Below are positions 43,608 through 52,703 of a DNA stretch of 64,000 nucleotides, piece by piece. Positions within the stretch are counted from its first letter, which is position 1, and every line of letters starts with the position of its first letter. The position numbers and the translations under genes are program-made. The stretch is taken from contig NZ_CP065958.1 of NCBI RefSeq assembly GCF_041270065.1, forward strand, positions 5,704,001-5,768,000. The letters run 5' to 3'. The notes under the pieces are model-generated. The model saw only the letters and a program-made list of their open reading frames with translations, had not been told where the DNA came from and did not search any database. The DNA is from Streptomyces fradiae. Its GTDB lineage: Bacteria; Actinomycetota; Actinomycetes; Streptomycetales; Streptomycetaceae.

Positions 43608-44460
43608 GTCGTATCGCCCACAGGAGAGTCTTGTCGTCCCCGGTCACTCGGGAGATCTGGTCGGAGGCGAGGAATTCCGCGAGCCGGCGGTCCTCCTCGT
43701 CGTGGTCGTAGCCGTCCCGGCCGAGCCGTTCGAAGAGATGGCCGAGGAAGGCGTCGTGCGGCAGCGGCGGCCCGGCGGGGGAGCGGCGGAGCAGGGCGTG
43801 CGTGAGCCCGTCCGTGGACAGCAGCACCCCTTCGATCCGCGGGTCGCGGACACAGTCCACCCGCAGCTGCCCGAGCGCGGTCGGCGAGCCGAGGAAGACG
43901 GTCTCGTTGGCGTACTCGCTGCCGGAGTGGGTCTGGGGGAGCAGATGGTACGAGGCGGGGCCGGGCGGCGAGGCCGTGTCCCCGCCACCGGGCGGGCGCT
44001 CGTCCGGCACCCCGCCCTCCGCCCGCAGCAGCACCAGGCCGTCGCCGATCGACACCTGGCCCAGCCAGCCCTCCGCGGCCACCACCACGGTGAGGGTGGT
44101 CGCGAACGGGGCGGCCGGGCCCGCGCACCAGGTCAGGAACTCGGCCCGGACCTCGCGGAAGGCCTCGGTCAGCAGCTCCCTGCGCTCGTGCGGGTCGTCC
44201 CCGCGCCGCCAGGGCGCGGCGACCGGGGCGAAGGCGTCCACCGCGAGCTCCACCGCCACCCGCGCGCCCTCGCCGGAGCGTTCGGCGCTGCCCGCGCCGT
44301 CCGCCACCGCCAGGACCAGACCGCCCGGGACCTCCCGGTGCTTCCAGGCGTCCTGGCAGGGCTTGTCGTCCCGCAGGTGCCGGTAGCCGGTCGCGCTGAT
44401 CCCGTGCACCCGCCAGCGGTGGGCGGGCCGGCCCCGCCGGCTCGCCCCGCCGGGGCTCAC
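43594..44460 (-). CDS. PP2C-type protein phosphatase
   Basis: A 288-residue metal-dependent phosphatase. Family motifs are WRVHGISATGYRHLRDDKPCQDA, AVADGAGSAERSGEGA (Asp54 metal ligand) and LLSTDGLTH, with GDDKTLL near the end. GTG 44460 overlaps the VWA stop codon (GTGA), so the two are coupled, and its own end overlaps the kinase start. In the TerY-P triad, the phosphatase opposes the partner kinase. Cytoplasmic, without membrane segments. Confidence 0.9.
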   Translation of the reverse strand: MSPGGASRRGRPAHRWRVHGISATGYRHLRDDKPCQDAWKHREVPGGLVLAVADGAGSAERSGEGARVAVELAVDAFAPVAAPWRRGDDPHERRELLTEAFREVRAEFLTWCAGPAAPFATTLTVVVAAEGWLGQVSIGDGLVLLRAEGGVPDERPPGGGDTASPPGPASYHLLPQTHSGSEYANETVFLGSPTALGQLRVDCVRDPRIEGVLLSTDGLTHALLRRSPAGPPLPHDAFLGHLFERLGRDGYDHDEEDRRLAEFLASDQISRVTGDDKTLLWAIRHDDH

Positions 44461-45287
44461 GCCGGGACCTGCCCGCCGCCGCGCCGGCGCTTCAGCCGGG
44501 CGAAGATCTCCTGGAACTCGGCCTCGTCGGCACCGCCCTGGGTGGCGCGGGCGCTGTGCGACATCGCGGTGAGCAGCTCGGCGAACGGGAAGCCGTCCAG
44601 CCAGGCGTGGTAGTGCGGGGCCAGCTCCTTGAGGACCTCCTCGGCCCCGGCGTGCCGCTCGCCGACGCCGACCGCGAAGAGCCGGAAGCGGCGCTCCTCC
44701 TCGGCCTTGCGCAGCTCGGGCAGCAGATCCCGGTACGCGTGCGAGAAGCGGCCCTGCTCGTCGCTGGGCGCGCCGTCCGTGACCACGCAGATCTGCGGCC
44801 GGTAGTAGGTGAGGCCCTCCTCGCGCAGCCCGGCCTTGTAGTCGGCGACGACCTCCATGGCGAGCCGCAGCGCCCGGTCCATCAGGGTCACGCCGTGCGC
44901 GCGCAGCGCCGGCGGCCGGAACTCGTGGGCCGGTACGAACGGGCTGTGCGGCCAGCGCGGGGCGAGCGCGCCCAGCGGGGTGGCGCCCTGCCAGACGGTG
45001 ATGCCCTCGGTGCCGCCGAAGGTGATGAGGGCGACGTCCACGGCGGCGCTGAGCGCGGTGTCCTCGGCGAGGCTCCCGGCCCAGGAGTCGAGGGCGTCGT
45101 TGAGCGCGCCGATCGCGCCGCTCTGGCTGAGCGACGAGGAGGTGTCCAGGCACAGCAGCAGCGGCAGCCGCTGGGCGCTGTCGAACTCGAAGCCCATGTA
45201 CGGCACGGGGAGCGGGGCTTCGTCGGGACTTGCGGTCGGGTACACGGCTACTCCGGCGTGCGAGGGCGGAACGGGGACGGTGAGCAT
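44457..45287 (-). CDS. VWA-domain protein (TerY/YegL-like)
   Basis: A 276-residue von Willebrand A domain protein. The MIDAS motif is DTSSS (48-52) in LLCLDTSSSLSQSGAIGALNDAL, with the Thr in VTLMDRAL and the Asp in VVTDGAPSDEQG completing the metal site. This matches TerY/YegL, the VWA member of the triad with PP2C and kinase, and it probably serves as the scaffold or substrate. The N-terminal 30 residues are extra. ATG 45287, 48 bases after the OB-fold gene. Confidence 0.9.
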   Translation of the reverse strand: MLTVPVPPSHAGVAVYPTASPDEAPLPVPYMGFEFDSAQRLPLLLCLDTSSSLSQSGAIGALNDALDSWAGSLAEDTALSAAVDVALITFGGTEGITVWQGATPLGALAPRWPHSPFVPAHEFRPPALRAHGVTLMDRALRLAMEVVADYKAGLREEGLTYYRPQICVVTDGAPSDEQGRFSHAYRDLLPELRKAEEERRFRLFAVGVGERHAGAEEVLKELAPHYHAWLDGFPFAELLTAMSHSARATQGGADEAEFQEIFARLKRRRGGGQVPA

Positions 45288-45335
45288 GCTTCGGGTGTGC
45301 GTCAGGAGAGCGAAAGGTCCAGGAGAGCGGGGAGT

Positions 45336-46199
45336 TCAGTGGAGCGGGGAGGCGATGAGCAGCGGCGGGTCGGTGTCCGGCGACGCGGTGACCCGGACCA
45401 GGTCCCCGGGGCGCGGGTAGGCCGTCGCGGGGCCGCGCCAGCGGGCCCGGCACAGGGCGCCGTCCCACTCCACGTACCCGTCGGGGCGCAGCCAGGTCGC
45501 GGCGGTGACGACGGCCCGGTAGCCGGTGCCGAGGGCGAGGGTGTCGGACTCGCGCGCGGCGGCCGTCGCGGCGGCGGCCCGGTACACGGTCCCGGGCCCG
45601 GCGGCCGGCTCCGGTGCGGGTGCGGGCGGCGGCTCCGGCTTCGGCACCGGTGTCGGCTCCGGCTCAGGAGCGGGCTCCGGCGCCGGCCGCCAGCCGCTCG
45701 GCAGTTCGGGGGCCCGGGGCGCGGGCGGCAGCGCCGCGGGCGGTCCAGGCGCGGGAGCGGGAGCTCCGGGAGCGGGGGCCGGTGCGGGCTCCTGCCCCGG
45801 AGGCGTCGGGGCCGTCGGGGCCGTACGGAACGGCAGCAGCCCGGCCGCCGCGTCGAGCGCGGTGTCGAGGGCGTCGCCGAGGACCGCGCGCGAGTTGGAC
45901 ACCATCCACCGGACGTCGTCCTGCAGCCGGGGGTGGGCCGCCCGCTCCGTCCGCGGCCGGGCGCCCCGCCCCTCCCGGGTCCCGTCCTGCTCGGGCATCG
46001 GCGCCTCCTCGGACAGGGACTCGGACTCGGACGCGTACGCGGAAGGGGCCTCGGGCGTGGCCGGTGCCTCGTGCCGCGGCTCCGGCTCCTCGGGGCGCCG
46101 GGAGCCGGAGAACCAGGAGCCGGTGCTCGCCCACAGCGCGAGCAGCAGGGCCGTCGGCGGCAGCACCACGAAGGTGAGGATCAGCGCGGAGGTCTCCAC
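45336..46199 (-). CDS. membrane protein with Pro-rich linker and NfeD-like OB domain
   Basis: A 287-residue protein. A transmembrane helix at the N-terminus (SALILTFVVLPPTALLLALWAST) is followed by about 170 residues of Pro/Ala/Glu-rich sequence and then an NfeD-type OB-fold (about 225-285; AVVTAATWLRPDGYVEWDGALCRARW...GDLVRVTASPDTDPPLLIASPL). I chose GTG 46199, four bases after the upstream stop with GGAG eight bases before it; ATG 46226 would overlap that gene. In the operon it may bring the module to the membrane. Confidence 0.72.
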   Translation of the reverse strand: METSALILTFVVLPPTALLLALWASTGSWFSGSRRPEEPEPRHEAPATPEAPSAYASESESLSEEAPMPEQDGTREGRGARPRTERAAHPRLQDDVRWMVSNSRAVLGDALDTALDAAAGLLPFRTAPTAPTPPGQEPAPAPAPGAPAPAPGPPAALPPAPRAPELPSGWRPAPEPAPEPEPTPVPKPEPPPAPAPEPAAGPGTVYRAAAATAAARESDTLALGTGYRAVVTAATWLRPDGYVEWDGALCRARWRGPATAYPRPGDLVRVTASPDTDPPLLIASPLH

Positions 46200-46203
46200 G
46201 GGC

Positions 46204-46680
46204 TCACTCCGGCGAGGCGAGGTCATCGGAGCTCCGCAGCACGAAACCCAGGTCGTGGCACTCCCGCAGCAGCCGCACCGAGCGGTCGAGCAGCGCGTCG
46301 AGGGTGGTCGCGAACCCGGTGGCCGTCAGATGGCAGACCAGCGGCAGCGCGAGCACCGCGGAGAGCAGCGGTTCCTCGCTGCGGGCGTCGCCGAGCACCG
46401 CCGCCGGCGTCACCTCGTGGGCGTTCCACGCGGTCGCGGCGGCCGCCGTCGGGGCCAGCCGGTCCGAGGGGACGAGCGTCCCGTCGGTGACGGCCACCAC
46501 CAGCGAGCCGGCGGCCCGGCTGATGTCCACGGTGAGCCGGGGCCCGGACGGGTCGCCGGTCCTGGTCTCCAGGAAGAGGGCGCCGTCCTCGGTCTGGACC
46601 GGCTCGCCGCGGCGGCGCGCCCATTCCCGTACCAACGACTCCCAGCCGTCGCGCAGTTCGACCACGGGCTCAGGGCTCAC
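46204..46680 (-). CDS. YbjN / T3SS-chaperone-like protein
   Basis: A 158-residue soluble protein without membrane segments. The sequence pattern (VELRDGWESLVREWARRRGEP, then a beta-rich middle and LLSAVLALPLVCHLTATGFATTLDALLDRSVRLLREC) resembles the YbjN fold of the type III chaperone superfamily, which commonly binds partner proteins. The assignment is from look only. GTG 46680 overlaps the upstream kinase stop by 11 bases. Confidence 0.6.
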   Translation of the reverse strand: MSPEPVVELRDGWESLVREWARRRGEPVQTEDGALFLETRTGDPSGPRLTVDISRAAGSLVVAVTDGTLVPSDRLAPTAAAATAWNAHEVTPAAVLGDARSEEPLLSAVLALPLVCHLTATGFATTLDALLDRSVRLLRECHDLGFVLRSSDDLASPE

Positions 46681-47671
46681 GGTGCAGCACCGCCTTCCGG
46701 ATCAGCGGACGGGACAGCCCGGCCGCGAGCAGCCGCGCGGCGACCGGGCGCAGCGCGCAGCCCCCGCCGGCGGCCGGCGGCACGGGGGCGTGGCAGTGGT
46801 GCGGGGGATCGGCGACCGGGACGGTCGGCGGGTGCGGCGGCTTCGGCACCGGACGCCCGGCCCCCGGCGGGGGCTTCAGGAGCGCCCCGAGCTCCGCCAT
46901 CAGCTCGTCCGGACCGGGCCGGTCGGCCGGGGCGGGGGCGAGGCAGGAGCGGACGACCCCGGCGAGCGCGGCCGGTACACCGGTGAGCCGGGGCGGCACC
47001 CCCTGGTAGATCCGCAGGGTGGCGGGAAGGCCGTGCCCGAAGGGCAGCAGGCCGGTGGCGGCGAAGACCAGGACGACCCCGAGCGCGAACACGTCGACGG
47101 CGGGCGTCGGTTCGCCGCCGCGCAGGCTCTCGGCCGGGATGAAGCCGTTGGTGCCGGGTGGCGACATCGGGTCGGTCAGACCCCGGGTCCAGCTGTCGGA
47201 GCGGACGATGCCGAAGTCGATGAGCCGCGGCTCGCCGTCCTCCAGGATGATGTTGCTGGGCTTGAGGTCCCGGTGGATCAGCCCGTGGGCGTGCACCCCG
47301 GCCAGCGCCTCGGCGAGCATCGCGCCCAGCTCGGCGACCCGCCGCTCGGGCAGCGGCCCCCGCTTGCGCACGTGCTGGTCGAGGGTGGGGCCCTCCACGT
47401 AGCGGGAGGCGAGCCAGTACGGCGGGGTGAGCGTCTCGGCGTCGTACAGCGGGAGGGTGTACGGGCTGCGCACGTCGCGCAGCGCCTCGACCTCGCGGTG
47501 GAACCTGATCCGCCCGGCCCGCGAGTGCGCGAGCTCGGCGCTGATCACCTTGACCGCCAGGCGTAACCCGGCGGGGGTGCGGCACAGATAGACCTTGCCC
47601 ATCCCGCCGTTGCCCAGCGTGCGTTCGACCGTGAAGCGGCCGATCCGGCGCGTACCGTCCAGCGAACCCAT
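46670..47671 (-). CDS. canonical Hanks-type Ser/Thr protein kinase
   Basis: A 333-residue cytoplasmic kinase with all catalytic motifs: GNGGMGKV (20-27), Lys41, Glu60, HRDLKPSN (133-140) and DFG (152-154). The activation loop is short and the C-terminal 80 residues are Pro/His-rich with no membrane segment, unlike PknB. First gene of the six-gene operon. It is upstream of a second, atypical kinase (42168-43607), so the operon encodes two kinases and one phosphatase. Confidence 0.93.
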   Translation of the reverse strand: MGSLDGTRRIGRFTVERTLGNGGMGKVYLCRTPAGLRLAVKVISAELAHSRAGRIRFHREVEALRDVRSPYTLPLYDAETLTPPYWLASRYVEGPTLDQHVRKRGPLPERRVAELGAMLAEALAGVHAHGLIHRDLKPSNIILEDGEPRLIDFGIVRSDSWTRGLTDPMSPPGTNGFIPAESLRGGEPTPAVDVFALGVVLVFAATGLLPFGHGLPATLRIYQGVPPRLTGVPAALAGVVRSCLAPAPADRPGPDELMAELGALLKPPPGAGRPVPKPPHPPTVPVADPPHHCHAPVPPAAGGGCALRPVAARLLAAGLSRPLIRKAVLHREP

Positions 47672-47736
47672 CGTCTCCCCCCGAGGTCCCCGTACAACGT
47701 ACTGGACGCCCCGCCCCGCGGGGGCGGTTTCGCGTG

Positions 47737-47774
47737 TCGGGGATCACATGCGGAGTTCGGGGATCACATGCGGA
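47737..47774. repeat. 18-bp direct repeat, period 20
   Basis: TCGGGGATCACATGCGGA occurs at 47737-47754 and again at 47757-47774. It lies between the start of the kinase operon and the terminator of the conservon, so it may be a regulator binding array or a duplication. Confidence 0.75.
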
Positions 47775-47809
47775 AGGCCGCGTCCCGGAACGGGAACGCG
47801 GCCTTCCGC
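47770..47809 (-). terminator. conservon 2 terminator
   Basis: GCGGAAGGCCGCGT (47770-47783) pairs perfectly with ACGCGGCCTTCCGC (47796-47809). It starts about 17 bases after the CvnD stop codon on the minus strand. Confidence 0.85.
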
Positions 47810-47826
47810 GAAAGACGGCGGGACAA

Positions 47827-48408
47827 CTACCGCAGGCGGGCCATGAGGGCGTGCTCGACCAGCGTGATGAGCGCGCTCTTGGCGTCCGCGCGGTGGCGGG
47901 CGTCGGTGGTGATGATCGGGGTGTCGGGACCGATCTGAAGGGCCTCGCGGACCTCCTCCGGCTGGTACGGCTGGTGGCCGTCGAAGCCGTTGAGGGCGAT
48001 GACGAAGGGGAGGCCCGAGTTCTCGAAGTAGTCGACCGCGGGGAAGCAGTCGGCGAGCCGCCGGGTGTCCACCAGGACGACGGCGCCGATGGCACCGCGC
48101 ACCAGGTCGTCCCACATGAACCAGAAGCGGTCCTGACCGGGCGTACCGAAGAGGTACAGGATCAGGTCCTGGTCCAGGGTGATGCGGCCGAAGTCCATGG
48201 CGACAGTCGTCGTCGTCTTGTCGCCCGTGTGGGTGAGGTCGTCGATGCCCGCGGAAGCGGACGTCATGACGGCCTCGGTTCGCAGCGGGTTGATCTCCGA
48301 GACCGCGCCGACGAACGTGGTCTTGCCCACGCCGAAGCCGCCCGCCACCACGATCTTCGCGCTGGTGGTTGAACGGGCCGCGCCGCCGCTAGAGCTTGCG
48401 AAGTCCAC
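47827..48408 (-). CDS. cvnD: conservon GTPase CvnD (second copy)
   Basis: A 193-residue small GTP-binding protein. The P-loop is GGFGVGKT (about 22-29), with DFGRI and GTPGQDRFWFMW as the G3 region; the usual NKxD is NGFDG. CvnD is thought to cycle under control of the CvnA-C complex and to signal to regulators of development or metabolism. It is last in the conservon and overlaps CvnC by 20 bases. It is 90% or more like the other CvnD at 53067 by eye. Confidence 0.95.
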   Translation of the reverse strand: MDFASSSGGAARSTTSAKIVVAGGFGVGKTTFVGAVSEINPLRTEAVMTSASAGIDDLTHTGDKTTTTVAMDFGRITLDQDLILYLFGTPGQDRFWFMWDDLVRGAIGAVVLVDTRRLADCFPAVDYFENSGLPFVIALNGFDGHQPYQPEEVREALQIGPDTPIITTDARHRADAKSALITLVEHALMARLR

Positions 48409-48934
48409 TGAGCACCCTTTCGAGCAGTGTCACGTCTGGCTGACCGCCGGCGGCCTCGTCGCCGCCGGGCTGGTGGATGGCTACGAGTCCGGCCTCGGCC
48501 AGGTCGGCCACGAGAATCCGGGCAACGCCGAGGGGGATGGAGAGCAGTGCCGAGATCTCGGCGACCGACTTGATCTCGAAGCACAGCCGGCAGATCCGCT
48601 GGTGCTCGGGCAACTGCCCCTGCAGCCGGGCCGGATCGGCCGTGGTACTGACCAGCGCCTCGATGGCGAGCTGGTAACGCGGCCGGGTCCGGCCGCCGGT
48701 CATCGCGTACGGGCGGACGAGCGGGTTGTTCCCGCCCGCGGCGCCCGCACGGCCGGCCGGCGCACCCGGCGCACCGGTGGGCGTGGGCTGGGCCTGCGGC
48801 TGCTGATACGGCTGCGACATACCCGGTCTGCTCGGCGCGGAGGGAAAGTTGTAGCGGTTCTGCGCGGGGTCGCCCACCGGCGACTGATGCGCGTCAAAAC
48901 CGTTATAAGGGCTTCCGCCCGGGGGTGTGCCCAC
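48389..48934 (-). CDS. cvnC: conservon DUF742 protein CvnC (second copy)
   Basis: A 181-residue DUF742 protein. The conserved core is VRPYAMTGGRTRPRYQLAIEALVSTTADPARLQGQLPEHQRICRLC with SIPLGVARILVADLAEAGLVAIH, a winged-helix-like domain. The N-terminal 70 residues are Gly/Pro/Gln-rich and absent from the other CvnC. I chose GTG 48934, four bases after GGAGGAGGA; ATG 48985 would start within a sequence that lacks a ribosome site. Confidence 0.93.
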   Translation of the reverse strand: MGTPPGGSPYNGFDAHQSPVGDPAQNRYNFPSAPSRPGMSQPYQQPQAQPTPTGAPGAPAGRAGAAGGNNPLVRPYAMTGGRTRPRYQLAIEALVSTTADPARLQGQLPEHQRICRLCFEIKSVAEISALLSIPLGVARILVADLAEAGLVAIHQPGGDEAAGGQPDVTLLERVLSGLRKL

Positions 48935-49027
48935 GTCTCCTCCTCCGACTGCCTCGCGGTCCCATGTCCCTTGGAACCGCGCCACCGCACCCTACGGTGC
49001 GGTGGCGAGAAACGCACTGTCTGTCTG

Positions 49028-49450
49028 TTAGTTGAGAAGACTTCCCTGGAGCTCGGCCCGCAGATCGGGGGTGAGCACGCTGCCCGCCCGGTCGACGAGC
49101 AGAGCCATCTCGTAGCCCACGAGACCGATGTCGGACTCCGGGTGGGAGAGCACGGCCAGCGAGGAGCCGTCCGAGATCGACATGATGAAGAGGAAGCCGC
49201 GCTCCATCTCCACGACGGTCTGGTTGACCGCACCGCCCTCGAAGATCCGGGACGCGCCCGCGGTCAGCGAGGTCAGTCCGGAGGCGACCGCCGCAAGCTG
49301 GTCGGCGCGGTCCCGGGGAAACCCGTCGGACATCGCCAGCAGGAGGCCGTCGGCGGAGACCACCACCGTGTGCGACACCCCGGGGGTGTTGTCCACGAAG
49401 TTGGTGATCAACCAGTTCAGATTCTGCGCCGCCTGGCTCATCGCGCTCAC
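49028..49450 (-). CDS. cvnB: conservon roadblock/LC7 protein CvnB (second copy)
   Basis: A 140-residue Roadblock/LC7 domain protein. NLNWLITNFVDNTPGVSHTVVVSADGLLLAMSDGFPRDRADQLAAVASGLTSL is the family core. Such proteins resemble GTPase-activating partners (MglB) and probably bind CvnD. GTG 49450 lies seven bases after AGGAG and one base after the CvnA stop; ATG 49441 is an alternative. Confidence 0.95.
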   Translation of the reverse strand: MSAMSQAAQNLNWLITNFVDNTPGVSHTVVVSADGLLLAMSDGFPRDRADQLAAVASGLTSLTAGASRIFEGGAVNQTVVEMERGFLFIMSISDGSSLAVLSHPESDIGLVGYEMALLVDRAGSVLTPDLRAELQGSLLN

Positions 49451-49451
49451 A

Positions 49452-52400
49452 CTAACGCTCCTGGTTGTAGGTGTTGCCCGGGCCGAGGCCCGATCCGTTC
49501 GTGTCCGTACCCGCGCTGCGTCCCTGCTGGATGCCGCGGCGCAGGTTGCTCAACCTGCCCCGGACGTCCTCGGGTGCGCGGGAGACCTGTGGGCCGCCCT
49601 GCGGGGTGTGCTCCGCGGCTCCCTCGACCAGATTGGCCTTGGGAACCCGTCGGGGAAGGCCGGAGGAGGTGACCCCGCCCGCCTTCGGGTCGCGGAGCTT
49701 CTCGGCCCGCTGCCAGCGCTCGTCGTTGGCCGAGCGCCAGTCGTCGGAGCCGCCGGCGTCCATGGGTGCCGTGCTCGTGCTGTCCTGCCGCATCTGCTGG
49801 GCCGGCGGCTCGGACTGTCCCGCCTGCGGGGTCTGCGGCGCCTGCGGGGCGCTGCTGCCGCGGCGCGGCAGTCCGGCACCGGTCAGCGTGTGGCCGGCGT
49901 CCGGGGTGGGAGTGGGGCCACTCCCCGGACGGTCGAAGCCTACGCGGTCGCGGTCCTGTTCGGGAGCGCCCTGGGCAGATTCCGATTCCGTCCCGAACTG
50001 CTGTGCGTAGCCCTGGTCGTAGCCGGGCTGCTGCGGCCAGCCGCCCTGGTCGGCCTGGGGTTCGTAGCCGTTCGCGTACCCCTGCTGAGCGGTCGCGCCC
50101 TGGTCGTACCCGGCTTCCGCATAGCCCTGCGCCGGGTAGCCGTCTGCGGGCTGCTGGTAGCCCTCGTAACCCTGCTCGGCATAGCCGTAGGCGTCCTGGC
50201 CCTGCGGCTGCTGCGGCTGCGCGTAGTCCTGCTGGTACTCCTGCTGGTACTCACCGGGGTAGGCCGATGCGTACTCCTGCTCGTGCTCCTGCTGTACGAA
50301 CGTCTGCTGATCGGGCGCGCCGGATTCGAGCTCGTCCTGGAACATCGGGCGCTCGCCGCCCTGCACCTGGGCCTCCAGGGCCGCCCGGCGCTCCTCGCGC
50401 ATCAGCGAGCGGTTGACCGGGTCGAGCTGGCGCTCCTCGCCCGGCTGCTCGTAGCGCGAGTCGTCGAAGCCGAGCTCGGCCGCGGTGCGCATCGGCTGGG
50501 CCTGCGGCTCGAAGGCCGACTGGACCTGCTGCTGCGGGATGATCTGCGAGACGGTGAAGTCGTCCTGCATCGGCGCCGTCTCGCCACCACCACCATGGGT
50601 GATCGCGTCCGGCAGCATGACCAGCGACGTGGTGCCGGCCTGCTCGCCCGAGGGGCGCAGCTGGACCCGGATGCCGTGGCGGTCGGAGAGCCGGCCGACC
50701 ACGAAGAGGCCCATGCGCTGGGAGACGGCCGCGTCCACGGTCGGCGGGTTGGCCAGCTTGTGGTTGATGTCCGCGAAGTCCTCGGCGGTGAGGCCGATGC
50801 CCTTGTCGTGGATCTCGACCATCACGCGGCCGTCGGGCAGCCGGGTCGCGGTGACCCGGACCTTGGTCTGCGGGGAGGAGAACGTGGTGGCGTTCTCCAG
50901 GAGCTCGGCGAGCAGGTGCACGAGGTCGGTCACGGCCTGGCCGTGGATCTCGGCCTCCGGTACACCGGCGATGTCGATGCGCTCGTACTGCTCCACCTCG
51001 GAGGCGGCGGCGCGCATGACGTCCACCAGCGGGACCGGCTGGTCCCAGCGGCGGCCGGGCTCCTGGCCGGCGAGGACCAGGAGGTTCTCGCCGTTACGGC
51101 GCATACGGGTGGCCAGGTGGTCCAGGCGGAAGAGGTTCTCCAGCTGGTCCGGGTCGGCCTCGTTGTTCTCCAGGTCGGTGATGAGGCCCAGCTGGCCCTC
51201 GATCAGCGACTGGTTGCGCTGCGACAGGTTGGTGAAGATCGCGTTGATGTTGCCGCGGAGCAGGGCCTGCTCGGCGGCGAGCCGGACGGCCTCGCGGTGC
51301 ACCTGGTCGAAGGCGCGGGCGACCTCGCCGATCTCGTCCGTGGAGTCGATCGGGATGGGCTGCACCCGGGTGTCGACCCGGCCGGGCTCGGTCCGGGAGA
51401 GCTGGTCGACGAGCATCGGCAGACGCTGCTCGGCGATGCCGAAGGCGGCGGTGCGCAGCTCGCGCATCGAGCGGCTCATCTGGCGGGCCATGAGGCCGGC
51501 CAGGATGAAGGCGGCGAGCAGGGCGACGACGGTGATGCCACCGGTGACGTAGGCGTCGGTCTGGGCCTCGCCGGAGATGTCGGCGGCCTCGGTCACGGCC
51601 TTGTCGACGAGCTCCTTCTCGACCTCGGTGTAGCCGTCGAACTTGGCGGTGGCGACGGCCATCCAGGTCTCGGGCGTGATGCCCTGCTTCTTCAGGTCCG
51701 CGATCGCGTCGGCGTCCTTGGCACCGCCGATGGCCTGGGCCACGCCTGCGTAGACGGACTGGTCCTTGCCGGTGCCCTTGGGCAGCTCGATGCCCAGCTG
51801 GGCCATCTTCTTGGCGCCCTCGGAGGCCTTGCCCGCCATGACCTCCTTCAGCCGGTCCACGTCCGCCTGCGTGCCGCCGGACTGGTACTCGCCGAGGGCG
51901 ATCTGCTCCAGGTAGTTGTACGAGTTGAAGGCGACCGACTGCTGGGCGAAGACCTCGTCCTTCGCGCTGGGCCGGACGAGCAGCTGGGTGCCGATCGAGC
52001 GCTGCAGGGACTCGGCGGCCTTCGACAGCTGGATCGCGTAGACGGTGCGGCCGTAGCTGGTGATGTTGCCGGTGCCCAGACCGAGCTCGTTGGAGAACTC
52101 CATCAGGTAGTGCTGGACCTCGGTGTACGAGGTCTGGGTGGTCACCGGGTCCTGGGACCGGGTGTACGCGACCTTGCGGAGCTCCTCGAGCTTCGGCTCG
52201 GCGTTGCGGAACAGGCTCAGGCGGCGCTCAAGGCCGTCCCCGCTCGGCATGCTCTTGACGGCCTCGTCGAACTTCGCCTTGGCGGCGTCGGTGGCGGCGT
52301 AGGCCTGGGTGACCTCGTCGCTCTCGCGGTCCTCGGGCGACTTCGCCTTGAGGAGCGGGGCGGCGGTGAGGTCGCGCTCGTTGAGCAGAGCCTGGCCGTA

Positions 52401-52703
52401 GTCCGAGGCGGCGCGCACGATGAGCGCCGTCTTCTCGGCGTCCTGCGCCTCCTGCCAGGTGTCGATGGCCGTCTTCACCTGGAAGCCGCCCATGACGAGG
52501 CCCACAAGCACGGGTATGAGGAGGATCGCGTTCAGCTTGGTGGGCACCCGCCAGTTGCGCGGGGACATCTTGCTGGTGCTGCCCTTGCGGCTCGGGGCCG
52601 GCGACGCCACGGGCTCGTCCGCGGGCGGCATAGCCGCGCGCGACGGCGGCGTGAAGTTGCCCCGCGTCTGCTGCTCCGCGGAGCTTTCCTTGCTTCGCCT
52701 CAC
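49452..52703 (-). CDS. cvnA: conservon sensor histidine kinase-like protein CvnA (second copy)
   Basis: A 1083-residue membrane protein. After a basic 50-residue N-terminus comes transmembrane helix 1 (about 58-75), an extracytoplasmic nitrate/sulfate-sensing-type helical domain, helix 2 (about 394-415), a HAMP-like linker and an HATPase domain (ELLENATTF near 598, DKGIGL). There is no canonical phospho-His box. The C-terminal 400 residues are Gln/Tyr/Pro-rich low complexity and disordered, carrying repeats such as YQQ and EQ. GTG 52703. First gene of this conservon. Confidence 0.94.
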   Translation of the reverse strand: MRRSKESSAEQQTRGNFTPPSRAAMPPADEPVASPAPSRKGSTSKMSPRNWRVPTKLNAILLIPVLVGLVMGGFQVKTAIDTWQEAQDAEKTALIVRAASDYGQALLNERDLTAAPLLKAKSPEDRESDEVTQAYAATDAAKAKFDEAVKSMPSGDGLERRLSLFRNAEPKLEELRKVAYTRSQDPVTTQTSYTEVQHYLMEFSNELGLGTGNITSYGRTVYAIQLSKAAESLQRSIGTQLLVRPSAKDEVFAQQSVAFNSYNYLEQIALGEYQSGGTQADVDRLKEVMAGKASEGAKKMAQLGIELPKGTGKDQSVYAGVAQAIGGAKDADAIADLKKQGITPETWMAVATAKFDGYTEVEKELVDKAVTEAADISGEAQTDAYVTGGITVVALLAAFILAGLMARQMSRSMRELRTAAFGIAEQRLPMLVDQLSRTEPGRVDTRVQPIPIDSTDEIGEVARAFDQVHREAVRLAAEQALLRGNINAIFTNLSQRNQSLIEGQLGLITDLENNEADPDQLENLFRLDHLATRMRRNGENLLVLAGQEPGRRWDQPVPLVDVMRAAASEVEQYERIDIAGVPEAEIHGQAVTDLVHLLAELLENATTFSSPQTKVRVTATRLPDGRVMVEIHDKGIGLTAEDFADINHKLANPPTVDAAVSQRMGLFVVGRLSDRHGIRVQLRPSGEQAGTTSLVMLPDAITHGGGGETAPMQDDFTVSQIIPQQQVQSAFEPQAQPMRTAAELGFDDSRYEQPGEERQLDPVNRSLMREERRAALEAQVQGGERPMFQDELESGAPDQQTFVQQEHEQEYASAYPGEYQQEYQQDYAQPQQPQGQDAYGYAEQGYEGYQQPADGYPAQGYAEAGYDQGATAQQGYANGYEPQADQGGWPQQPGYDQGYAQQFGTESESAQGAPEQDRDRVGFDRPGSGPTPTPDAGHTLTGAGLPRRGSSAPQAPQTPQAGQSEPPAQQMRQDSTSTAPMDAGGSDDWRSANDERWQRAEKLRDPKAGGVTSSGLPRRVPKANLVEGAAEHTPQGGPQVSRAPEDVRGRLSNLRRGIQQGRSAGTDTNGSGLGPGNTYNQER

